Shown: in pieces, positions 54,735 through 64,000 of the stretch | Numbering within the stretch: position 1 is the first letter of the stretch | Layout: every line of letters begins with the position of its first letter | DNA from: Paramecium sonneborni | Lineage: Eukaryota; Ciliophora; Oligohymenophorea; Peniculida; Parameciidae | Length of the DNA: 64,000 nucleotides | Assembly (NCBI GenBank): GCA_905182985.1 | Contig: CAJJDN010000013.1 | Coordinates: forward strand, 582,516-646,515 | Direction of reading: 5' to 3' | Notes under the pieces: model-generated | The model's database searches: none | Seen by the model: only the letters and a program-made list of their open reading frames with translations | What the model was told of the DNA's origin: nothing | Position numbers and translations under genes: made by a program

Positions 54735-55902
54735 TCATGATTGTTGTTACTTAAATTATTAATCATCATCTTCATCTTGATTTTGTTGTTGATTATCATC
54801 CCCTTCATATAATTTTTATTTGTTTTCATTATCTTCTTCATCTTCTTCATCATTTTCTTCAATTTATTCCTCTCTTTCATATTCTTTTTCTGCTTCATCA
54901 TCATCTACGAATAAACTTGGATCATAAACAAAAAGTGCTCTTCCAGTCATTTGAGCATTACTTCCAGTTTATTTAGCACCTAAGATTAAATAAATAATTT
55001 AAACCTTTCTTCTTTGATTCTTCTTATTTTAATTTTTCAGCATCTTATTTTTTTTTTTCAGCTCTATCAATTTTCCATTTTTCAAATACTTCTTTGGTAA
55101 TTTTAGTTCCTCCTTTTTATAATTTTTAAATTTCTTCATCAATTTCTTCTTCAATATCTCCATCAAATTTTTATTTAATTTCTTCTTTTCTTCTAAAAAC
55201 ATAACCTTATGGTAAACAATGTTTATAATGGCATGTCATACCATTTGGACAAACCCATCTCCATCCATATTTACCTTTTTCTAATGCATCTAAAAAGAAA
55301 TCACATACTTTGGCTGATGGAATTTAACTATAAAATATTATTTTATCATCTATATACCTTTTATATGTTTTCTCATTAGCTTCAACTATATCCTTTAATG
55401 TCTTTTCATCCCAAGTTTAACATGTATCCCATTCATCTGTTAATTATTATCTTTAATCTGTATACAAATCAATTATTGCTGTCTTTTACTCTAAACTCAT
55501 ATCATGTGAGTACATACACTTCTTACCTTTCTAACATAAACCTATTCATTTTTATTATATTTCTACCTTATTTATAATATTCGCACAATATTGATTTTGG
55601 ATCTACTTCTTCTTCAGATTCTTCATCTCTAACTTATTCAACTGTTTTGTACAAAGATTACATTAATCTATCCTCCTCTTCCAATTATTTTTCTAATTTT
55701 TTCCTTTCAAACTCTTCTGACTATAATTTTGTTAATGAAACACCACTATATTTTACTTGTGAAGCAACTCCTTTACAGAAACTAATAATTATTTTTATCT
55801 CATATACTTTTAAACTTGTTTGCTTTTATTTTTGTTTTTTAGTCCAAATGTTCTGTCTTCTATTATTTTTTCTTATTTCTTTTTTTCTGCTTTTTTACTC
55901 AT
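54735..55902 (-). CDS. ZC3H15: Zinc finger CCCH protein 15 / DFRP1
   Basis: 353 aa after four introns (26, 25, 30, 25 nt). The conserved N-terminus is [20 protein letters not shown] then [12 protein letters not shown] first CCCH finger reads [21 protein letters not shown] second zinc site is [20 protein letters not shown] followed by [17 protein letters not shown] Lys/Glu-rich region and a strongly acidic tail ([14 protein letters not shown]) complete it. DFRP1 stabilises the translation-associated GTPase DRG1. Start at 55902, 20 bp from the divergent coiled-coil gene. Confidence 0.93.
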
Positions 55903-55922
55903 GAATTAAATTGATTAAAAAT

Positions 55923-56927
55923 ATGCAGGAAGCATATAGAATCAAAGCTTCTAATAAAGTACAATTTGAAAACAAATTTACACAAAAAAAAAATTAACTC
56001 CTAGATTCCATTCAAATCTAGATTTAATAAGTCTAAGATGATCTATAAGAATCTATCCTTAAAGATAAATCAGAAGTTATTAATATAAAAGCTAAAATAA
56101 TTGCACTTTAAAAATAAGCTGATTCTAAAAATAATCTGATTCTTGAATAAGAAACTATCATCTAATCATTAATTCTTAAATTATAAGAATTAGAAAAAAA
56201 AGAACTTCCATAAAAATAAAATTTTATAGATTAAGATCTATTAGTTGAACTTGAATAAGAAATTTCATTACTTAAGGCATTATCGCATAAACTTAGATTA
56301 AAAGCCAATCGTTTATGTAGTTATTTTGTTTGTTTACGTTTGTATAATGCAGAATTAGGTTTAAAAATATAATAAGATGATTTTGATTATAATCATCTAG
56401 TTATGCCTAAAATTCCAGATCATTCTACATTAATATAAAGTTTATAAGAATCTGAAAGAATCTTAAAATAAAAATTAGATTTGCAAGTATTATAGCATAT
56501 ATTATTAGGGATATTAAATTTCAAGAAATTGAAGTAGAAAATAGTCAATTAAAAAAAGAAAATTTAAATTTAAAACGATGTCTAAAGAGATTTAATGTCA
56601 CATCTAATTTAGATGCTTAGAAATAATAAAATTAAATCTAATAACTTCAAGATTAACTAAATGATTAATCATTACTAATATCAGAGTATTTTCATAAAAT
56701 AAAAGTATTTAATTATATATAAGAAGCAATATGAACAATAAAATTAATGTAAATAATTAAATGATTTTATACTTAAAAAAAGAAAATTTAAGAATGAACA
56801 ACCAGTTTTTAATTTAGAATTAGTAAAGAGAAAACTTACTCTTGATGTTTGTAGATCTAGAGAAGAAAGTGTTTACACAGTTAATGAGCCTAGAATTCAT
56901 TCAAAAACAATTTAACATAAATATTGA
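55923..56927 (+). CDS. Coiled-coil protein with a candidate GC-AG intron
   Basis: 318 aa, starting MQEAYRIKASNKVQFENKFT. Most of it is heptad-rich coiled coil (LIVELEQEISLLKAL-like stretches; IEVENSQLKKENLNLKRCLK; QQLQDQLNDQSLLISEYF). The protein-like frame changes at about 56483. The only suitable solution I find is a 26-nt intron at 56483-56508 with a GC donor (gcaagtattatag...attattag). A second, 22-nt GT-AG intron at 56705-56726 restores the original frame to the TGA at 56925-56927. Without introns the ATG frame is also open to the same TGA but reads less like protein in the middle. It ends 23 bp before DCN1. Confidence 0.6.
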
Positions 56928-56950
56928 TAATTTATTATTATATTTGATTA

Positions 56951-57746
56951 ATGAGATAAAGACCTAATTAAGCATAAGAAGATATTATGATTAAAGATCT
57001 ACAAAGAGTTGTTCAATTAAATGATTTGTAAGCAAGAGAAATTCTTAATCAAGCCTAATGGAATTTGCAGAAAGCTTCCAATTATGTTTTAGACATTCAA
57101 AAATCAGGAACAAAGATAGAAGATCAATTCAAAAAATATGTTAGTCAAGGATAATAAGTTATTGATGAAAATGGAATTCAATAATTTTGTAATGATTTAG
57201 GTATCGATTTAATGGATCCTGTTATTCTTTATATATCCTATATTTTTAAAAGTGAAATTATGGTAAATTTATATGACATAAAAGGGTGTTTACACAAAAT
57301 TTGATTTTCTATATGGATTTACATTATTAAAAGCCTAATCTACTTTTGATTTGAAACGAGAAATTAAACGTTTAAGAGAAGATCTGAATAATAAAGAAAT
57401 ATTAAAATCAGTCTATAAATATTGTTTTGATTTTACCAAATAAAAATAAAGAAAAGATATTGATCTATCTATTGCCTAAGGATTATGGGAAACACTTTTA
57501 AAAAACGTATTTCCAATAATGAATCAATTTATGAAATATGTTAGCGTAACACTAATTATAAATATATTTTAGAATATTTAAGAAAAGGATTAAAAGCCAA
57601 TATCAAGAGATACATATTATATGGTTTGGGAATTTTGTGTATAAATAGGAGAAGATTTATCTAAGTATGATTATAAAACAGGAGCATGGCCCACATTCAT
57701 TGATGGATTTTATTTTTTTATGCATCCAAACCATAAATAACAATGA
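56951..57746 (+). CDS. DCN1: DCN1-like (DCUN1D) cullin neddylation protein
   Basis: 248 aa after introns of 22 and 27 nt. The N-terminal UBA-like domain reads VVQLNDLQAREILNQAQWNL then QKASNYVLD. The cullin-binding (PONY) domain follows: GIQQFCNDLGIDLMDPVILY, YTKFDFLYGFTLLKAQSTFD, VYKYCFDFTKQKQRKDIDLS, QKPISRDTYYMVWEFC and YDYKTGAWPTFIDGFYFF. These match DCN1 family landmarks in order. DCN1 acts as a scaffold E3 promoting NEDD8 transfer to cullins. Confidence 0.93.
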
Positions 57747-58401
57747 TTATAATAAAATTAAAGTGTATGAAATAATAATATAATATATTTTGGTATACCA
57801 ATAATCATTTCACTTTATATAACAATCTTGCTTTATAAATCAAGAAATTAATTTAAAGTGTGCCAAAATTAATATGATTTCAAATATTATAAATCAAGAA
57901 ATTAATTTAAAGTGTGCTAAAATTATTATGATTCCAAATATTAATAATCTTAAACTAATGAAAATGTTAAATTAATTTGCAAATCAAAAATTTGAAGATT
58001 TAAAACCTTTTGGAATAAAAATTTATTAAATTAAGTATAGAATCCTTGTGGTAAGAATTTTAAAATTTATTTCTCTATATTTTTTATATAAAAATAGTTT
58101 ACATAATTTATTTTGAATACTTTGTTTTATTAATATAAGTTTTTGGATTTAATTAGCATTCAATAGATTATTAGAGAAACTTAATTCTTGAGGAATCTAT
58201 ATTGATTTAATATGTGGATAGTTCATTTCTTGAAACATGTACTACCTCCAAAATATATAACTGATTTAATAAAATTTGAACCGACTAATTATAAATAATA
58301 TGTAAAATAATTTTTTTTTAAATGTAGATATTTTTTTCTAATAACAATAATAACTATGAAAAATAAATCAGCATCTACTACAAAATAAATTTAAAATAAT
58401 C
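57747..58401. other. Intergenic region with 54-bp tandem repeat
   Basis: Spacer between convergent genes. Apart from the tandem repeat at 57834-57941 no feature is supported. Confidence 0.5.
57834..57941. repeat. Two-copy 54-bp tandem direct repeat
   Basis: Units 57834-57887 and 57888-57941 begin tataaatcaagaaattaatt and differ at only a few positions. Non-coding, just downstream of DCN1. Looks like a local tandem duplication. Confidence 0.85.
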
Positions 58402-58749
58402 TCATTTTTAAGTAGGGTAGATTGGTGATATATTAGTAGCCCTTGATGGACTTCTAAAGGAGGCTGATTGTTATCTATATTTATATATAATTGTAGGTGT
58501 ATAACGACCACTTTTCTTTAAAACTTCTATTCTTTTTGCACTGTTAGTTTAATTTCTTCTTTCTACGACAAAATCTTTAATTTCGTCAGGAGTTAAAGCC
58601 CCAATTTGTACAATTTTTTTTAAACCAGGACTTTAAGGGGCACTTCGATAATTTTATTCATCTTCTCCATTAATTGATTAAGATCCTTAGCTTAAGGGAG
58701 GCTTTGGTATCTAAATTATAGTCAATTTTTTTGTTGTAACACATCCCAT
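58402..58749 (-). CDS. Small MGC-terminus protein, unknown function
   Basis: Intronless, 115 aa. It begins MGCVTTKK (Gly2, Cys3), the pattern for dual N-myristoylation/palmitoylation. A conserved-looking helical centre reads QIGALTPDEIKDFVVERRNQ, followed by a basic stretch (AKRIEVLKKSGRYTPTIIYK) and a Ser/Pro-rich tail (SFRSPSRATNISPIYPTQK). Likely membrane-associated; no family recognised. Confidence 0.7.
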
Positions 58750-59167
58750 TTAGATTTAATATTTAATATTATTATTAGAGCAATATTGATTTATCATAAA
58801 TATTGTTGAATATTAAAGACAATTTATTATAATATAAATGATATGGTCTCATAAACTTCTTAATTACTAATTCTTGGATCAATTTTAAATAAAACTAGTT
58901 TTTTAGTAATTAAAGAAATTATATGAATTTCTAATTCTCAAAACATTCTAATATTATTATTTCAAATAATATGTTTTCTATTTATTTATGGCTTATAATA
59001 AATAATTTGACATGCTGAATTATCTCACAAAACATCTATTTTCTTGTTTTTGATCTAAATTTCAAGAAACACTTTTTCCTAAATCTATATACAAAGGTTT
59101 AAATTTTTATTGCCTTTTATTTAAAATATATTAGAAATTGGGTTTATTTCTTTTATTTAGTTTTTAT
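58750..59167. other. Divergent intergenic region
   Basis: AT-rich spacer between divergent genes. The last part, from 59092, belongs to the duplicated segment. No coding or RNA feature seen. Confidence 0.45.
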
Positions 59168-61552
59168 ATGGGAAATATTTGTAATAGAGAATAAAATGAC
59201 GAATTGTTTAGGGATTCCTTAAAAAATACTTATTTTTAGGAAATTGAAGAGTAGCCATATGCTCCTATTAAGCCGATAGTATTTCACTAAAATATATAAT
59301 TAGATTTAAAATATAATTGAAAGAGAAAATTAATTATAGGTTGGTGTTTGCTTTGATAAATCAGAAATTATAAACTAAGAAATATGCATTTAACTATGGT
59401 AAGGGTTAGTAGGGAATCCAGAAATTACAGATGAAGGATAGAATATAGATTTATAAAAAGCTTTATATGCTATTCATAAAAATAAGCCTGAACGCTTTGC
59501 AGAAGTTTTAGAATATGCTGGAGGAGGATAAATAAGATGGTTCGTTTGGAAAACTTTATTATTTAGTTGTATTAAATAAAAGCATTAAGCAATGAAAATT
59601 AGATAAACTGAAAGATTATCAGTAGTAGAACGAGATGTTAAAAGAACTTTTCCAAAGTATTATTCATTTTTAGATTAGTCATCCTTTTTTTTTATTAGAA
59701 TCTTAAAACTCTTAATTATTGAGTTAACTATTGAATTTAGTAGGATCAACTTTTAAAGGGATTGGTTATACTTAAGGAATGAATTTCATTCTAGCTTTTA
59801 TGCTTATGTAATCAGGTGGAAATATAGAATAAACATGGTCTGCTTCTTTTATTATGTTTTATTGCTCTAAATGGATGTTATATGCGATTTATATGACAGA
59901 ATTTCCTTTAATGAGACTTATTTGTGCTGTAACTAAAGAGATTCTCAAAGAATAAGATATTTAATTATATAAACATTATATGAAATTAGATATAGATGAT
60001 TCTTATTTACTTTGTAAATGGATTTTTACTTTATATTTATACAATATTCCAAAATAAGCTTGCTTACATTTTTGGGATATTATATTTTAAAATGGCATTT
60101 TTATAATTGCTTCAATTAATTGTTTTTTACTAATTTCTATAAGAACTTCCATTTTGACTTTCTAAAATTCAACGTAATTTTTGGAATTTGCATAGGAATT
60201 GTAATAAAACTAAATTTGTTAAAATTACAAAGAAATTAAAAATTAAGCATTAAAGACAATTCCATAAAAAAAATTAATTCTTAATTGTGTGAATTTAATC
60301 AAAGATTAATATGAAAAAAATNCAAAGGTTTAAATTTTTATTGCCTTTTATTTAAAATATATTAGAAATTGGGTTTATTTCTTTTATTTAGTTTTTATAT
60401 GGGAAATATTTGTAATAGAGAATAAAATGACGAATTGTTTAGGGATTCCTTAAAAAATACTTATTTTTAGGAAATTGAAGAGTAGCCATATGCTCCTATT
60501 AAGCCGATAGTATTTCACTAAAATATATAATTAGATTTAAAATATAATTGAAAGAGAAAATTAATTATAGGTTGGTGTTTGCTTTGATAAATCAGAAATT
60601 ATAAACTAAGAAATATGCATTTAACTATGGTAAGGGTTAGTAGGGAATCCAGAAATTACAGATGAAGGATAGAATATAGATTTATAAAAAGCTTTATATG
60701 CTATTCATAAAAATAAGCCTGAACGCTTTGCAGAAGTTTTAGAATATGCTGGAGGAGGATAAATAAGATGGTTCGTTTGGAAAACTTTATTATTTAGTTG
60801 TATTAAATAAAAGCATTAAGCAATGAAAATTAGATAAACTGAAAGATTATCAGTAGTAGAACGAGATGTTAAAAGAACTTTTCCAAAGTATTATTCATTT
60901 TTAGATTAGTCATCCTTTTTTTTTATTAGAATCTTAAAACTCTTAATTATTGAGTTAACTATTGAATTTAGTAGGATCAACTTTTAAAGGGATTGGTTAT
61001 ACTTAAGGAATGAATTTCATTCTAGCTTTTATGCTTATGTAATCAGGTGGAAATATAGAATAAACATGGTCTGCTTCTTTTATTATGTTTTATTGCTCTA
61101 AATGGATGTTATATGCGATTTATATGACAGAATTTCCTTTAATGAGACTTATTTGTGCTGTAACTAAAGAGATTCTCAAAGAATAAGATATTTAATTATA
61201 TAAACATTATATGAAATTAGATATAGATGATTCTTATTTACTTTGTAAATGGATTTTTACTTTATATTTATACAATATTCCAAAATAAGCTTGCTTACAT
61301 TTTTGGGATATTATATTTTAAAATGGCATTTTTATAATTGCTTCAATTAATTGTTTTTTACTAATTTCTATAAGAACTTCCATTTTGACTTTCTAAAATT
61401 CAACGTAATTTTTGGAATTTGCATAGGAATTGTAATAAAACTAAATTTGTTAAAATTACAAAGAAATTAAAAATTAAGCATTAAAGACAATTCCATAAAA
61501 AAAATTAATTCTTAATTGTGTGAATTTAATCAAAGATTAATATGAAAAAAAT
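59092..61552 (+). repeat. Direct duplication across an N (assembly join)
   Basis: 59092-60321 and 60323-61552 (1,230 bp each) appear identical throughout and are separated by one N at 60322. The unit starts 76 bp upstream of the TBC gene start codon and ends inside its last exon. Expected for unmerged overlapping contig ends. Confidence 0.9.
59168..60321 (+). pseudogene. TBC-domain gene, first copy truncated by N (probable artefact)
   Basis: Same sequence as the complete gene at 60399-61663 from the start codon up to NLIKDQYEK, then interrupted by the N at 60322. Not an independent gene unless the duplication is confirmed. Confidence 0.8.
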
Positions 61553-61663
61553 ATATAAGCTAAAGAATTTTTTTAATTATTACTTGATTGTTTATTAAAA
61601 ACTGATTTCGATAAAAAATACTAAATTTGGATGGAGAATAATCTTAAAAATAATTCAGATTGA
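60399..61663 (+). CDS. TBC-domain Rab GTPase-activating protein
   Basis: 405 aa after introns of 25 nt (gtatttcactaaaatatataattag) and 22 nt (gtattattcatttttagattag); the second restores the frame within the domain. The N-terminus MGNICNREQ is also a possible myristoylation site. TBC landmarks run in order: GGGQIRWFVWKTLLF (motif A region, R-x-x-x-W), VERDVKRTFPNHPFF (D-x-x-R-TFP) and GYTQGMNFILAFML (the YxQGMN-type Gln-finger motif), then a C-terminal helical half. The motif-A arginine in IRWFVW appears present. TBC proteins stimulate GTP hydrolysis by Rab proteins in membrane traffic. Confidence 0.9.
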
Positions 61664-61683
61664 ATTAATATTTGTATGAATAA

Positions 61684-64000
61684 TCAAAATTTTATAGTAT
61701 CTTTGGCCATAACATATTGATCTTCAAGAAAACCATATTATTTTTGATTATGTAATTATTTAGATTCTAAAGTAAATTTCCTATAAACTTTTTGTCCTAT
61801 TTTAGGAAATGCTAATGAATAATCCTTATATTCTTCTCTTCTAGTAACAGATTAAGTCAACTAAGATGAAGTAACAACTTTTTTTGTTTATTTTTCTATT
61901 GATTTTGCTTTCTATCTCTTAACTTAATTATTATTATTATTAATTTTTTTTTCTTATTTATTTATCCATTTCGTAAAATCACTTAAAAGTATTTTTTCAT
62001 TAGGTTTTGAAGATTTTGTTGATTCTATTTTTGTTTTATTATCACTTAAAATAAATTCTTTATATTTTCTTTATAAAATAGAGTATTCTGTATTTTCACT
62101 TATATTTTCGAGATCACAATTATTCTTCTTTTTATTCACTTAATTAATATTCTCATCAATATCATAAGGACTATTAAATTTAGAATTATTTAATGGATTA
62201 TTTTAGGTTCTAATTCTACTTGTGATTGCAAATTCTATATAATTCTACTCAGTTCTTCTCTTAAATTTTGGTTCTTAAAATTGAACTTCTGGATAATCCA
62301 AAGATAAAATAGAAAATTTAGGTAACTATGGTGATTTATTCCTTTCTTCTTATTTTGGAGATCTAGGTGATATTTTATTTGAAAAATTTGAAACATAAAG
62401 TTTACTTTACATACTTTATTCAAAATTTTGTTCTTCCTCAATGGTATTTCTATTTTATAAAATTGAACTTAATTTAATTGTATTGGTTTAACTTAATTAT
62501 TAATTTTATAATTTAATTGGAACTTTTTTTATTATTTATTAAGTACACATCCATATAAAACTTTATGATATTCTACTTGTTTCATTATAAAATGATAACT
62601 AAATTTCATTCTTTTTTAATTTATATTATTCGGCCTAAAATTCAGTTTAACATAAGATTAAACAATTTTAATTTGAGTGTAAACAATCAGATGATTATAA
62701 TTCTTATGATTCAATCTTATAAGCTTTTTAAATTTTTAAATAATATAATTATAAAAATAACTCCTATTTTTGATAAGTACTTTCCCATAAATTATCATTT
62801 AACATTTAAATGCATACATTATATTTAAATTTATAAGTTATAAGAGCTAAAGCTAAAGCTCTATATCTAGCTTCACTTGTTGATTTGTAAGTAAATCTTA
62901 TATAATTTCTCTTACATATATGATCAAAAGAGATTTTTGCACCTAAATGAAGTAATCCATAAATATCACATTATTTTTAAAAAGTCAAATCATTTAATTA
63001 TTCATAATACTTTTTTTAATATTACCTATTTCTACAACTCCATTTTGTACCTGAAATTTCTTATTTGATAATTTTGTAATCAATAAACTTTTGTTATTGA
63101 ATTGGCACCATTGAAATTTAATTAATCAACCATTAAGGTATAACTTTAATAACAATATTATTTAATTAAGAAATAGATTTTTGATAAGTTGATTGAATTA
63201 AATATTCCTACTTTTATGATTAGAATATCAATCTAACAGCTTCATCATCTGAAACTATCTAAAATTAGTATAATATATACCGTATTATATTGCTCTAAAA
63301 ATTTTATTGTATATTATTAATTTTAAAATATATTTTCTATTTTTTTATATATCTCTATATCCAAATATAAGTGTTCTGTTGGAATTTGAGATATATAAAA
63401 AGAGATATCTTTAAAAAAATTATTTCTATGAAATTGTCTTATCCTTCGAAACCATTTCTAAATAACAGAGATTGCTCGAGATTAATTGATTAATCTTATT
63501 ATTACATGATATTGCTTTCCTTTTATCTTTCGATCTTGTTTCCCTCTAAAAAACTTTTAAATTTTACAGGCAGCTGCAATTTCTTCTAATTAATAATCAA
63601 AATATATTTATAACTATTAACTCTTATTCATACGATTATGGATATATATCTTTTTGATTGCATTTATATTTTTCAAGTCTACATATTTGAGTAGAGAGTA
63701 TTCTTCAGATTGAAATTTGTCAATTTTTTCAAGTACATGTTGATATCTCGCATATTCAGAAGAACTTAATTAGTATTATTTTTAAGGACGTTTAACAGTC
63801 ACTTAATTAGTAAAATAATAGAGGAATTCATTTTTTATCATATCTCTTTCAATAGTGGTTTCCCCATAGAACTTTTTCATATAGTGAAAATTATATAAAA
63901 TAACAGCTTTTCCCATTCTTTTAAAAACTAAAGGTATTAAATTCTTAAATTCACATTTTGTGTATTTAGGAAGTCTTATAGTTTTTAATATAGCATTATA
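61684..64000 (-). CDS. IQ-motif protein, C-terminal part (runs off right edge)
   Basis: About 765 codons are visible, open to the window edge, with one 22-nt intron (gtatatattatactaattttag). Two IQ-type calmodulin-binding motifs lie close together: AACKIQKFFRGKQDRK and SVIQKWFRRIRQF. A structured-looking region follows (LLHLGAKISFDHICKRNYIR, EARYRALALALITYKFKYN). The last ~250 residues are Ser/Lys/Gln-rich, ending YVMAKDTIKF. The N-terminus is outside the window. Calmodulin binding is inferred; the broader family is not recognised. The stop is 20 bp from the convergent TBC stop. Confidence 0.75.

Larger units (their letters stand above)
52698..55099. repeat. Direct duplication across an N, with abrupt change in divergence
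   Basis: 52698-53898 (1,201 bp) and 53900-55099 (1,200 bp) are homologous and separated by one N at 53899. The left ~830 bp (RING/FHA exons, an intron, 3' flank) differ by many, mostly synonymous, substitutions and small indels. The right ~360 bp (ZC3H15 3' end including an intron) are almost identical: I see one difference. The two contig ends may come from alleles or whole-genome-duplication paralogues. Confidence 0.85.

Noticed and set aside
57834..57941. CRISPR-like or satellite array
   Set aside because: Only two tandem units without spacers, in a eukaryotic genome.
59650..59700. Frameshift at a T-run inside the TBC gene
   Set aside because: A 22-nt intron (gtattattcatttttagattag) just upstream restores the frame and yields the expected RTFP motif context.

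Overview
This is ciliate macronuclear DNA, most likely Paramecium. Every recognisable gene reads through many TAA and TAG codons, which must encode Gln, and stops only at TGA. The DNA is very AT-rich. Genes are close together and interrupted by tiny introns, mostly 22-29 nt with GTA...TAG ends. Conserved proteins (BRX1, NME7, CNOT1, ZC3H15, DCN1, pyruvate kinase) become full length only when these introns are removed, which supports both the code and the intron model. All coordinates and product calls come from manual translation; no database search was possible.

Layout. 1-7.0 kb: a partial kinase (-), an ULK-like kinase, a small lipid-modified protein, a coiled-coil protein and a degenerate pyruvate-kinase-like protein. 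7.1-15.0 kb (-): an unknown protein, an SCP/FCP1-type phosphatase and a ~1,700-residue cysteine-rich membrane protein. 15.4-19.4 kb: two small genes and an OSCA/TMEM63-like channel (-). 20.7-25.6 kb: CDPK, BRX1 and an ankyrin-PH-AGC kinase (-). 26.5-29.5 kb: an HTH-like protein, an unknown gene, a decayed locus and tRNA-Thr(AGT). 29.6-34.1 kb: a WNK-like kinase with a duplicated 3' part, and a cyclic-nucleotide-binding protein (-). 35.2-45.3 kb: a small gene, NME7, CNOT1 (-), PC4/SUB1 (-) and a MORN protein. 46-51 kb: a zinc-finger-like gene and four + strand genes. 51.9-64 kb: a RING-CH/FHA protein with a second partial copy, ZC3H15 (-), a coiled-coil gene, DCN1, a small MGC protein (-), a TBC protein in two copies and an IQ-motif protein (-) running off the right end.

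Three single-N positions (31128, 53899, 60322) each separate two direct copies of about 1.1-1.2 kb. They look like contig joins whose overlapping ends were not merged, so the partial duplicates of WNK, FHA/ZC3H15 and TBC should not be counted as extra genes without checking. Several gene-poor stretches hold coding-like sequence broken by TGA and frame changes, as expected for genes decaying after whole-genome duplication. The genes do not form one pathway. The recurrent theme is signalling (five kinases, a CNBD protein, a phosphatase), mixed with conserved housekeeping genes.
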